Program-made: the position numbers and the translations under genes
Source of the DNA: Terriglobia bacterium
GTDB taxonomy: Bacteria; Acidobacteriota; Thermoanaerobaculia; Thermoanaerobaculales; Thermoanaerobaculaceae
Direction: 5' to 3'
Assembly (NCBI GenBank): GCA_020073245.1
Contig: JAIQFQ010000001.1
Span: 542,001-606,000, forward strand
DNA: 64,000 nucleotides
The notes under the pieces: model-generated
Told to the model about the DNA's origin: nothing
The model's input: the letters and a program-made list of their open reading frames with translations, nothing else
The model's database searches: none
Part shown: piece after piece, positions 38,751 through 49,810 of the stretch
Numbering within the stretch: position 1 is the first letter of the stretch
How the letters are laid out: each line of letters starts with the position of its first letter

Positions 38751-39003
38751 GCGGAAGCCCTCCCCTGCCACGACACCCGCGGCCCATCGTTGAATGGTCT
38801 CATACCAGGGTGTCTCTCCGCCGTCGTACCCCTCGGACCCGGCTCCGTGCCGTCCGCTGCAGGAGATATCGGGACGGCGCGCCACGCATCTTCGCCTCGA
38901 GCCCCGTAGATCCCATCGCGGTCGGGAGGCTCCGCGTTGAACCGGCTACTTCGTACATCGCCTCGATACATGAACTGTTACTCTTGTCTGCCTGGAGGGC
39001 CCG

Positions 39004-41172
<2,169 letters not shown>

Positions 41173-41652
41173 CGGCGAGTGGTGGAGCCTGGACAACCCC
41201 ACCCGACTAGCTTGTAGGGGCTCGATCCCCTCCCTTCCACATTGAAGCGCATTTGCGGGCCTGGCCCTCACTCGTGGCGCGGCTCGTCCACAGATCCTAG
41301 CTCCGAATCGGGGCGAACGTCCGCGTCGCTTTCTCTGCGGTGCGTCACGGACCGTTGGATGAAGCACTGGCGTCCAAGGCGTGCGTCTGCTCGGCCAAAC
41401 CGACCTTGAACCCCACCTTGCCATACGGATCGCCGGTCCTCGCCCTCACTCGCTTCCAGCGGCTTTGTCAGGCGAGAGACCTCCCTTCGATCGAGATCTC
41501 ACCGTCAATAGTGTTGAGCGGAGACGCGGCGTGGGACATTTCCCGTCGTGACACCTCATGCCGGCCACGAGCGACACCTCCCGCCTTGGCGGCGGGGCAT
41601 TGCATGCTATCATCGGGATACTGAGTTGCAGTATCAGAAGGGGGAGGAACGT
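41173..41652. other. 480-bp non-coding gap with a promoter near its right end
   Basis: No supported gene. Short frames crossing it lack ribosome-binding sites or family features. The only signal seen is the promoter pair at 41586-41613. Confidence 0.5.
41586..41613 (+). promoter_or_regulatory. Candidate sigma-70 promoter of the surface-protein gene
   Basis: TTGGCG (41586-41591) and TATCAT (41608-41613), 16 bp apart, giving a leader of about 33 bases before ATG 41653 with its GGGGGAGGAAC ribosome-binding site. Confidence 0.45.
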
Positions 41653-42489
41653 ATGCGACAGGGTAGGAAGTTCTGGGCACTCGCCGCCGCAGTCGCCATC
41701 GGATGCGCGTTCGCGGACGGCTCGGCATTCGCTCAGTCCACGCCGTACTACATCACCGACGGTGACGGTACGACCATGTACATCATCCAGAACGGTGTGC
41801 TGCAGTCCACCCACACCATTCTCTCGCAGGGCGACGCGATCGCGATCCGGAACACCATCTGGATCGGCTCCCTCATCGACACCGCCGCCGCTGAGTACAC
41901 GCTCGCCGGCGCTGCAACCGGCGCGACCACCGCGCTGCCAGGTACGTACACCCAACTGCTCGACGGCACCACCGATGGAACCCAGTACAACTACGCGAAC
42001 CAATGGAACAGCAGCTTCCCCAACGTCATTCGGACCGACCTGCAGTGGCAGAACCAACAGGTTCTGTTCACGCTCCCGGTCGATACCGAGATCACCGGCA
42101 TCACCTACGATCCGACCACGACTCACCTCTTCCTCGCGGTCGAGACGGACAACACGGTCCGCGAGTTCGACCTCACAGGCAACCAGCTCAACTCGTTCTC
42201 GGTGTCGGCGGTCTCGGGGAGGCCATGCTGTCTCGCATACGAGAGGGCGTCCAACACGCTCTGGCTCTCCGCCAACGGGAGCAGCAACATCTACCAGTAC
42301 AGCAAGACGGGCTCACTGCAGCAGACGCTCACGATCGCGGACTTCCCCGGAAGCGCCTCCAACACCTGGGGTGGCGAGATGGCGGCCACCATTGGCAACC
42401 AGATCCCTGCCGCCGGCCACATCGCTCTGGTCCTCTTCGTCCTGCTCCTGGCGGGCCTCGGGGTGTTCTTCCTCCTCCGCAGAGCCTGA
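41653..42489 (+). CDS. Secreted protein with IPTL-like C-terminal sorting tail
   Basis: 278 residues. Signal peptide (FWALAAAVAIGCAFADGSAFAQ), a Thr/Gln/Asn-rich body with propeller-like segments (TGITYDPTTTHLFLAVETD, NTVREFDLTGNQL, CCLAYERASNTLWLSANG), and a tail composed of IPAAG, a 19-residue hydrophobic stretch and RRA. That tail mirrors IPTL/PEP-CTERM sorting signals, which are cut by exosortase-type or related enzymes. No sorting enzyme is visible in the window. It converges on the exporter gene of the RiPP locus with 162 bp between stops. Confidence 0.75.
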   Translation: MRQGRKFWALAAAVAIGCAFADGSAFAQSTPYYITDGDGTTMYIIQNGVLQSTHTILSQGDAIAIRNTIWIGSLIDTAAAEYTLAGAATGATTALPGTYTQLLDGTTDGTQYNYANQWNSSFPNVIRTDLQWQNQQVLFTLPVDTEITGITYDPTTTHLFLAVETDNTVREFDLTGNQLNSFSVSAVSGRPCCLAYERASNTLWLSANGSSNIYQYSKTGSLQQTLTIADFPGSASNTWGGEMAATIGNQIPAAGHIALVLFVLLLAGLGVFFLLRRA

Positions 42490-42651
42490 GGCCGGGCGTC
42501 CCACGCGGACCCGGGCGAAGCGGCGACCTACGCAGTCGACCGGGCTGCCGTGGACCGCAGCGCCAGAGGGCGGTCTCTTCCCTCGGGGCGATCTGCGTGA
42601 CGCGAGAGGTCGCGCCCAGCCGCTCGATGACTTCGAGCCCGTTTCCGGGTC

Positions 42652-45600
42652 TCACGCCATCTGGCGCCGGGCAAGTGCGGAGAACTTCCCGTCGAGCTTC
42701 ATCAGCTCGTCGTAGCTCCCCATCTCGACGATCTTGCCCGCATCGAGGTAGCAGATGCGGTCGGCGTTGATGATGGTGGAGAGGCGGTGCGCGATGACGA
42801 TGCGTGTCGCCTGCAGTTTCTCCACGCTCTCCATCACGGTGGCCTGAGAACGGTTGTCGAGGGCGCTCGTCGCCTCGTCGAAGATCAGGATGCGAGGTCT
42901 GCGAACCAGGGCTCGAGCGATGAGCAGTTTCTGCTGCTGCCCACCCGAAAAGCCGCCGCCGCCCTCGGAGACGTACGTGTGCATCCCCATCGGCAGGGCG
43001 CGGACGTCCTCCTCCAACCCCGAGAGGCGCGCGGCCTCCCACGCATCGTCCACTCCCAGGTCTGTGGCGACTCCGACGATGTTACGGAATATGTCCACCG
43101 GCAGCAACTTGCTATCCTGCAGGACGACGCCGATCTGCTGCCGTACCTCGCGAAGGTCGAGGCTGGCGAGATCCTGACCGTCCAGGAACAGGGCGCCGCG
43201 TTCCGGCGTCTCGAACCCGAGAAGCATGCGCATCAGCGTGGACTTGCCGCAACCCGACGAACCGACGAAGGCGACGAACTCGCCCGGCTCGATCTTCACC
43301 GTCAGGTCGTTGAGCACCCAGGGCGCCTCCTCCGAGTAGCGGAAGTGGATGTGCGACACCTCCACCCCTCCCTTGAGCCGCCCCGGGTAGGTTTTGGTCT
43401 CGTCGGTTTCCGCCGGCGCCGAGAGGATCGGCTTCAGGCGCTCCCAGATGGGGACCACCCGCAGAACGTTGAGCGAGGCTTCCGAGAGCGACTGCATAGC
43501 GGTGAGGAAGGCACCGTACGCGGCGGTGAAGGCGATGAAGTCGCCGGTGGTCATGCTCGGAGCGGAGCCCTTGGCGGCCGCAGCCCGCTGCACGGCAACC
43601 AGGGTGAAGAACACCGCCATATTGGAGATGATGGCGAACCCGGAGCTGAAGACCTGGACGTTGTTCTTGATGCGTCCGGCCTTGAATTCGAGCCGCCGCT
43701 GGTTTGAGAACTCGCGCGCCCACACGCGGAATGCGTGGTTCTCGGCGCCGGCGACCCGCAGCTTTCCAACCCCCGAGACCAACTGGAGCACCAGACCGGT
43801 GAGCCGTCCCCGTATCTGCATCTGCTCGCGCTGAAAACGCAGCTGCAGATAGTTCGAGACGGTGGTGAAACCTACGAAGATCACTGTCAGGCCCATCGCG
43901 AGAAACGCGAGCGGACCGCTGTACTTGAACATCAGGAAGACATAGAAGATCGAGCTGACGGTGCCCAGTATCGCGCTGATGCCGGCGCCCGCGAGCAGGC
44001 CGCGGATGGCGTCGATGCCCCCGGCGCGGTCCGCCAAGTCGCCGGCGGAGAACTGACGGAAGAACGTCGAAGGCAGGTTGAGCAGGCGGTCCCAGAGCGC
44101 GGCTTGGATGGAATAGTCCATCTTCCCCTGGATGCGCAGCACGGCAATGCTCTGCGTGATCTTGAACGAGGCGGACACAAGGGCGGCGACGAAGAGCCCC
44201 AGGGTGAACTGGAAGAGCAGGTTTCGATCGGCCTGCGGGATTGCGGTGTCGAAGAGCCGCCCGGTGAAGTACGGCGTGAGCGAGCCGAGTAGCCCCATTG
44301 CCAGTCCCATGAGGAGCAACATCCAGACGTCGCCCATCAACCCCCGGATGCCGTACTGGATCAAGTCCCTCGCCGTGAGTATGCCTTCCGGGAAGGGTCG
44401 GTAGAACGCGAACCCGAACGGGGCAATCTCGGTCGCAACACCGGCGCTCACCGGCCCTCGGGTCCCCGCCTTCGGGTTCACGCACTCGTACGAACTCGGG
44501 CCGGTGGGAAGGAGAGCCAGCGGCTCATCGGTCTTTTCCACTTTGGCGAGGAGTGGTCCCTGGTCGTGCCGCCACCAGTCGTCGCGCAGAGCCACCACGC
44601 GCGTGCGAAACCTCGACGCCCGCCCAATGGCACCCACGCGGAGGTCGAATCCGGCCTGTTTGTTGGCCTCCGGATGGTCGCGCACCGTCATCCCGAGCGC
44701 CTCTCCGACCAACTGGCAGGCGACGAAGGTGGGATCGCCCTCTTCCTTGATGAGCGCCGCGGCACGCTCATGCACCGGCTGCTCGAGCACGAGGGCAATG
44801 TCCCGGAGAGCTTCCTCGCGAGCGGCTTCGGCATACTCCGCCTTGGACTTCAGGCGGTTGAACTCGTCCACCACCGCGAGCTTTTTGTTGATGAACTCGC
44901 ACTGGCACAGGACGCGGTGGAAGAGGTCGAGACCTCGCCACAGCCCGGGATCGCCGGCCAACGACTCGGCGGCAAAGGTGCGCAGTGTCGTGGCTGTGCC
45001 TCCGGCGTTGGACGCCTCGACCCAGGTGTCGAAAGCAACCGGGAAAACCGTTCGCTTCTTCTGCGCCTTTTCGAAGAGGGAGGCGAGCCCGATGCCGGAC
45101 TGTGCCCCAACCTTCGCGCCCTCGCTCACGGTCTCAAACTGGAGCTCCTCCATTCCGATGAAGAGGAGGTTCCCTTCCGCCACCTCCAGCCAGACGACTC
45201 CCTTGCCGGGCTTTGCCTTCTTCTGGTTTTCGAGGACCGGCTCCTCCCCCTCGCTCAGAGCGACGTCCACGATCGGTCCCGGCGTGAACTCCTTCGTGAG
45301 ACTCTTGGAGAGAGCACTGACCCAGCCGTCCAGCAAGGCGGTCAGCTCGGGCCGGTAGCGCTCATTTCGGGCCAGCTGCTGGAGCCGCCTGACCGGGATC
45401 CTGCGCAAGTTGGTTCCCATGCGCCCCACGACAAGGAAACCGGATCCCATTCCGAAACCCGCCAGGTCCATGCCAAGCATGATCTGGCCGGGTACGACGC
45501 TCAGGAAGTGGGAGCGAGAGCCCGTCGGTTCCATCCCTTCCAGCGCGACCGTGAACACCTCGATCTTGCCGGTCTCCAGGAACCACGCGTTGTCCTTGCC

Positions 45601-46347
45601 ATCGAGGAGGAACGGCTTGTTGCCGCTGGCCACGACCAGCTCCCCTTCGGTCCGGAAGAACTCGACAAGGGGGGACACCGCGGGTCTGGCCTCCTCGGGA
45701 GCCGACGGTTCAGGGGCTGGGGCAGGCGGTTGTGGCTCCGGCTGTCGGACGACCGGCTCCGCTCCGAGAGGCGGTGGTGGTTCGATACGAGGTGCGATCG
45801 CGGGCGGGGTTCGTTGCGGGGCAGCGGCCGGCTCCGGATGGGCCTCTACGGACGGAGCCGAAGGAGGCAGCTCTCCGGATGGGACCGGGCGGACTACAGG
45901 AGGTGCCACCTCGGGTGACGGTTTCGGTAGCGGTGTCGATACCGCCCCGTCGCTCCTGGCGGGTGTTGCTCCGGCAGCTTCCGGCGCGGCGCTCGACTCC
46001 GGAGCGCACACCGTGAAACGCAGGAGCGCGCTACCGAGCCTGAACTCCTGCCCGTCGCGCAAACGATGCTGCGAGACCCGCTCGCTTCCAACCCACACGC
46101 CGTTCGCGCTGCCACAGTCCACCAGCAGGAAACCCTCGGGTGTGCGACGAATCTCGGCATGGCGGCGGGAGACCGTGGGGCTCTTGACCACGACCTCACA
46201 GTCGTCGACGCGCCCGAGGCGGGCGACGTCGCCCCTGAGACGCACCTCCACTGGAGGGCCATCGCTCGTCCCGGTCGCTATCACCGTGACGATGAACTCG
46301 CCCGTGGCGTCAATGGTCGGTCCGTCGGGTCCCGGTTTCTCGGTCAC
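42652..46347 (-). CDS. NHLM-type ABC exporter fused to an N-terminal FHA domain
   Basis: 1231 residues from GTG 46347. Order: FHA domain (~18-112) with core residues LGRVDDCEV, TVSRRHAEI and DCGSANGVWVG; a Pro/Ala/Glu linker (~113-225); a long middle region without peptidase residues (~230-650); six-helix ABC membrane domain (~660-940); nucleotide-binding domain with GSSGCGKST, signature FSGGQQQKL and Walker B ILIFDEATSALD. The ABC part matches the second exporter subunit of NHLP-leader RiPP clusters (NHLM_micro_ABC2 type, permease-ATPase without C39). The FHA domain is an addition and predicts binding to a phospho-threonine protein. Last gene of the operon, 16 bp behind the first exporter gene. 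Confidence 0.88.
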   Translation of the reverse strand: MTEKPGPDGPTIDATGEFIVTVIATGTSDGPPVEVRLRGDVARLGRVDDCEVVVKSPTVSRRHAEIRRTPEGFLLVDCGSANGVWVGSERVSQHRLRDGQEFRLGSALLRFTVCAPESSAAPEAAGATPARSDGAVSTPLPKPSPEVAPPVVRPVPSGELPPSAPSVEAHPEPAAAPQRTPPAIAPRIEPPPPLGAEPVVRQPEPQPPAPAPEPSAPEEARPAVSPLVEFFRTEGELVVASGNKPFLLDGKDNAWFLETGKIEVFTVALEGMEPTGSRSHFLSVVPGQIMLGMDLAGFGMGSGFLVVGRMGTNLRRIPVRRLQQLARNERYRPELTALLDGWVSALSKSLTKEFTPGPIVDVALSEGEEPVLENQKKAKPGKGVVWLEVAEGNLLFIGMEELQFETVSEGAKVGAQSGIGLASLFEKAQKKRTVFPVAFDTWVEASNAGGTATTLRTFAAESLAGDPGLWRGLDLFHRVLCQCEFINKKLAVVDEFNRLKSKAEYAEAAREEALRDIALVLEQPVHERAAALIKEEGDPTFVACQLVGEALGMTVRDHPEANKQAGFDLRVGAIGRASRFRTRVVALRDDWWRHDQGPLLAKVEKTDEPLALLPTGPSSYECVNPKAGTRGPVSAGVATEIAPFGFAFYRPFPEGILTARDLIQYGIRGLMGDVWMLLLMGLAMGLLGSLTPYFTGRLFDTAIPQADRNLLFQFTLGLFVAALVSASFKITQSIAVLRIQGKMDYSIQAALWDRLLNLPSTFFRQFSAGDLADRAGGIDAIRGLLAGAGISAILGTVSSIFYVFLMFKYSGPLAFLAMGLTVIFVGFTTVSNYLQLRFQREQMQIRGRLTGLVLQLVSGVGKLRVAGAENHAFRVWAREFSNQRRLEFKAGRIKNNVQVFSSGFAIISNMAVFFTLVAVQRAAAAKGSAPSMTTGDFIAFTAAYGAFLTAMQSLSEASLNVLRVVPIWERLKPILSAPAETDETKTYPGRLKGGVEVSHIHFRYSEEAPWVLNDLTVKIEPGEFVAFVGSSGCGKSTLMRMLLGFETPERGALFLDGQDLASLDLREVRQQIGVVLQDSKLLPVDIFRNIVGVATDLGVDDAWEAARLSGLEEDVRALPMGMHTYVSEGGGGFSGGQQQKLLIARALVRRPRILIFDEATSALDNRSQATVMESVEKLQATRIVIAHRLSTIINADRICYLDAGKIVEMGSYDELMKLDGKFSALARRQMA

Positions 46348-46363
46348 GCGTTCTCTTCCCGCC

Positions 46364-48580
46364 TCACTGTTTGATCAGCTGGCTGTACGGCCCAGGCTTG
46401 TCCTTCATGTCTTCGTGCGTGCCGCGCTGCACGATCTTCCCGCGGTCCATGACGATGATCTCGTCCGCGTCGCGTATCGTGGACAGGCGGTGGGCGATGA
46501 TGATGCACGTGCACCCGCGCCGACGCAGGGCGTCATCCACTGCGAGCTCGGTTGCCGGGTCCAGCGCGCTCGTCGCCTCGTCCAGGATTACGATGGTCGG
46601 GTTGCCGACCATCGCCCTCGCGATCTCCAGGCGCTGGCGCTGGCCACCCGAGAAGTTTCCGCCATGCTCCTCCACGAGCGACTGGTACTTGCCGAGACGG
46701 CTCTGGACATCGGGGTCGATGCAAGCATCCCGAGAGGCGTTGGTCACCGCGATCGCAGGGATCGTGTTGTCCCACATGGTGACGTTGTCGTGCACGCTCC
46801 CGCGGAACAGAAAGATCTCCTGATCCACCATCGCCACGGAGTTGCGGATGAGGCTCGGCGGCAACTGATCGCGCGGCACGCCGTCGAAGAGGATCTGCCC
46901 CGCCCATGGTTGGTACAGGCCGGAGAGTAGCCGCGAGACGGTGGACTTGCCGCTGCCGCTCCGCCCGACGAGCGCGACCCGTTGGCCCGGCCCGACCTTC
47001 AGGTTGAAGTTCTCTATCAGCGGCTTATCGAGCGGGCTGTAGCCGAAGGTGATGTCGCGCAGCTCGACATGGCCGAACAGCTTCACCTTCTCGGCGCCCG
47101 CCTTCGCCTTGCCGTGCTGTTCCTTCTCCTCCCGCGTGTACTGCGCATCCACCGGGTACTGGAGCACGTCGTCAAGCCGGTTCATGTCGGCCTCCAGCTC
47201 CTGCAACGAGGAGCCGAAGCTTACGAAGGTGTTGAGCGGCCTCGTGAAGCTCGCCATCAGACTTTGATAGGCGACGAGCATGCCGACCGTGAACTGGCCG
47301 TTCATGACCTTGAGGCTGCCCAAGAGCAGGATCACCGCCGTGGTGAGGCTGGAGACGAGGGGCGGTACCGCCGAGGTGAGCTCGCCAAGCAGACCCAATT
47401 CCTGCTCGGAGCGAAGCGACTTGGCCTGATAGCCTGCCCAACGCGCGAAGAACTCCGGCTCCGATCCCGACGACTTGAGCGTCTCGATCATGCGAAGGCC
47501 GTAGGTGGCCGTGCCGGTCAGCTTGCCCTGGTCCTGCAGCAGGCGGCGGCTGGCGTCGATCCTCTTCCGGGCAACAAACTTCACGGCCCCCACGTTGGCC
47601 GCAGCGATGACGATACACACGAGGGTCAGCGAGACATCGTAGAAGAACATCAGCCCGGCGTAGAAGACGAGGAGAACGCAGTCGATGACCGTCGTGGCGA
47701 GACGGCCCGAGATCAGCTCCGCCACCTTGTCGTTGATCTGGACCCGCGAGCCGATCTCGCCCGCCGCGCGCTGCGCGAAGTAGGAGACCGGCAAGCGCAG
47801 AATATGGGTGAAGAAACTGCTCGAGTGAACCAGGGCGAGCTTGCTCTCCATGCGCAGCAGGAAGTGCTGCTGCAACAAGGTGAGCGCCATCCGCAGCAAC
47901 GCCGTGAGGGCCATCCCCATCAGTAGCGGTTGGACGAGGTTCACCCTCCCCGCCACGAGGTATTCATCGATGAACATCCGGGAGAACGTGGGCACCACAA
48001 GGCCCGGGACGACCAGGAAGAGGCCGCAGAACACCACGAAGAAGAGCGGTTTCTCCGAGCCCTCGAGGCGGCGTTGCAGGGCCGCTCGCATGCTTCGCTT
48101 CTGGCCGCCCGGTTTGAACGCGGCCGATGGTTCGAAGGTGAGCACGACACCCGAAAACGACGCGTCGAGTTCGTCCATCGTGACGACGCGCGGGCCCGAG
48201 GCCGGGTCCGAGAGATAGGCCTTACCGCCCTTGAAACCCTCCAAGACCAGGAAGTGGTTGAAATTCCAGAACAGGATGACGGGGAACCTCAACTCGTAGA
48301 GCTTCTCGAGGTTGTCGTACTTGATGCCTTTGGCCTCCAGGCCGTACTTGCGCGCCGCCTTGAGGACGTTGTTCGCCTTGCTGCCGTCACGCGATACGCC
48401 ACACTCGAGACGCAACTCCTCCAGAGGTACCAGACGGTCGTAGTAACCCAGGACGATGGCGAGCGCGGCGGCGCCGCATTCCACGGCTTCCATCTGCAGC
48501 ACGGTCGGTGTCTTGACCCGCCGATTTGGAGGCGGCTTCAGCGAAGGTGTGGGCTTGCTGTCCTGGGGTTGCGCGGCCAT
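46364..48580 (-). CDS. Peptidase-containing ABC exporter (C39, NHLM type)
   Basis: 738 residues. N-terminal C39 double-glycine peptidase with Cys in LQMEAVECGAAALAIVLGYY, His in FNHFLVLEG and Asp in LSDPASGP; ABC membrane domain (~165-460); ATPase with GRSGSGKST, FSGGQRQRLEIARAM and IVILDEATSALD. It is expected to cut the precursor leader after Gly-Gly and export the core. Co-transcribed with HlyD upstream (10 bp) and the FHA exporter downstream. Confidence 0.92.
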   Translation of the reverse strand: MAAQPQDSKPTPSLKPPPNRRVKTPTVLQMEAVECGAAALAIVLGYYDRLVPLEELRLECGVSRDGSKANNVLKAARKYGLEAKGIKYDNLEKLYELRFPVILFWNFNHFLVLEGFKGGKAYLSDPASGPRVVTMDELDASFSGVVLTFEPSAAFKPGGQKRSMRAALQRRLEGSEKPLFFVVFCGLFLVVPGLVVPTFSRMFIDEYLVAGRVNLVQPLLMGMALTALLRMALTLLQQHFLLRMESKLALVHSSSFFTHILRLPVSYFAQRAAGEIGSRVQINDKVAELISGRLATTVIDCVLLVFYAGLMFFYDVSLTLVCIVIAAANVGAVKFVARKRIDASRRLLQDQGKLTGTATYGLRMIETLKSSGSEPEFFARWAGYQAKSLRSEQELGLLGELTSAVPPLVSSLTTAVILLLGSLKVMNGQFTVGMLVAYQSLMASFTRPLNTFVSFGSSLQELEADMNRLDDVLQYPVDAQYTREEKEQHGKAKAGAEKVKLFGHVELRDITFGYSPLDKPLIENFNLKVGPGQRVALVGRSGSGKSTVSRLLSGLYQPWAGQILFDGVPRDQLPPSLIRNSVAMVDQEIFLFRGSVHDNVTMWDNTIPAIAVTNASRDACIDPDVQSRLGKYQSLVEEHGGNFSGGQRQRLEIARAMVGNPTIVILDEATSALDPATELAVDDALRRRGCTCIIIAHRLSTIRDADEIIVMDRGKIVQRGTHEDMKDKPGPYSQLIKQ

Positions 48581-48590
48581 GGCTCTGTCC

Positions 48591-49739
48591 TCAGGTTATG
48601 CCGATGGTCTTGCGGAAGATCGGCAGGACGTAGGAGATCGGCCGCTTGGTTTCGACCGTGATGGTGGCCGAGCAGATCGTGCCGCTGAAGATCTTCACGG
48701 GTGGACCTTTCGACGATGACCACCGGAAACCGCTCGGGGTCGTGGAATCCGGGATGAGGGCAGCGTTCACTTCGATGGGGGCGGTGCCGCCAGTCAGCTC
48801 GGAAACCAGAGCCGGGTTGCGGAGCACATGCTCGAGACCTTGTGGCGTCATGGGGTAGTCGGAGACCGCTTTGACCTCGCCGATCATGAAGCCGTATTCC
48901 TCAGCCTTGACGGTTGAGGGCGAGATGTACGCCGGCATGCTCGGCCTCACCTTCTTGCCCTCGCCGGCCGGGATGTAGATCACAGCCTTGATCGGAGCAT
49001 TACTGGCCTCGAGAGTGATGAGTCTCTGACCAGCAGAGACGAGATCGCCTGGCGCCGTAGCCACCTCGAGAACGCGGCCCGTATAGGTGCTGCGCACCTC
49101 GGAGCTCGACGCGAGCTGGTTATCCAATTGGCGCAGCTGCCGACGCAGGTCGTCGACGCGGTTCATCCGGCCCGCCGAGGACATCTCGCCTTGAGCGATC
49201 TGCTGCTCGGTGGCCGTGAGCTGTTGCTGGGTAGCCATGAGAGCACTCTTGGTGAGGAGTCCTTTGGCGACCATCTCCTGTTGCACGGAGATCTTCTGCC
49301 GAAGCTCGTCCGCCTCCTGCCGATAACGGGCGGTGATGCGGGACTGGGCGGCCTGTTGCTCCACCCCCTGTCCGGAGAGGGCCGCGATCTCTTCCTTGAC
49401 ATTCTGGATGCGGAGCATGAGGTCCGACTGGGTGACCCTTGCCACCAACTGTCCCTCGCTCACGTCGTCGCCGGGCTTCACCAGGATCTCGCTGATCCGG
49501 CCGCTGCCGGTGGTTGCAAGGTCCAAGACCGAACCGCCGCGAATCAAAATGCCCTTCCCTGCCACCTTGATGGAGATGCTCCCGACGACACTCCATACGA
49601 TGACGGCCGCGAGGACCGCGCCGATCGTCCAGAGTGCAAGCCAGCCCATCGGCGACGTGACCTGCATCATGACGTCGAGTCGCTCGGGGGACGAGAGTTT
49701 CTCAAGGGCCGCCTTACGGAACATGTGTTGCGGGTCCAC
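48591..49739 (-). CDS. HlyD-family periplasmic adaptor (NHLM type)
   Basis: 382 residues from GTG 49739 with GGGAGG upstream. One membrane helix (ALWTIGAVLAAVIVWSVV), lipoyl-like halves (GKGILIRGGSVLDLATTGSG ... GDLVSAGQRLITLEA), an alpha-hairpin of about 100 residues rich in Gln, and a beta-barrel end. It links the inner-membrane exporter to TolC. Confidence 0.9.
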   Translation of the reverse strand: MDPQHMFRKAALEKLSSPERLDVMMQVTSPMGWLALWTIGAVLAAVIVWSVVGSISIKVAGKGILIRGGSVLDLATTGSGRISEILVKPGDDVSEGQLVARVTQSDLMLRIQNVKEEIAALSGQGVEQQAAQSRITARYRQEADELRQKISVQQEMVAKGLLTKSALMATQQQLTATEQQIAQGEMSSAGRMNRVDDLRRQLRQLDNQLASSSEVRSTYTGRVLEVATAPGDLVSAGQRLITLEASNAPIKAVIYIPAGEGKKVRPSMPAYISPSTVKAEEYGFMIGEVKAVSDYPMTPQGLEHVLRNPALVSELTGGTAPIEVNAALIPDSTTPSGFRWSSSKGPPVKIFSGTICSATITVETKRPISYVLPIFRKTIGIT

Positions 49740-49810
49740 TCGACACCACCTCCCATCGCGGATTCATCAAGAAGAACGCGACACTACCCCCAAGATTTCC
49801 GACACGCCGC

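Noticed and set aside
41586-41605. sigma-54 promoter upstream of the surface-protein gene (TGG...TTGC)
   Set aside because: The GG to GC spacing is off by one or two bases, and sigma-54 spacing is strict; a sigma-70 pair fits better.
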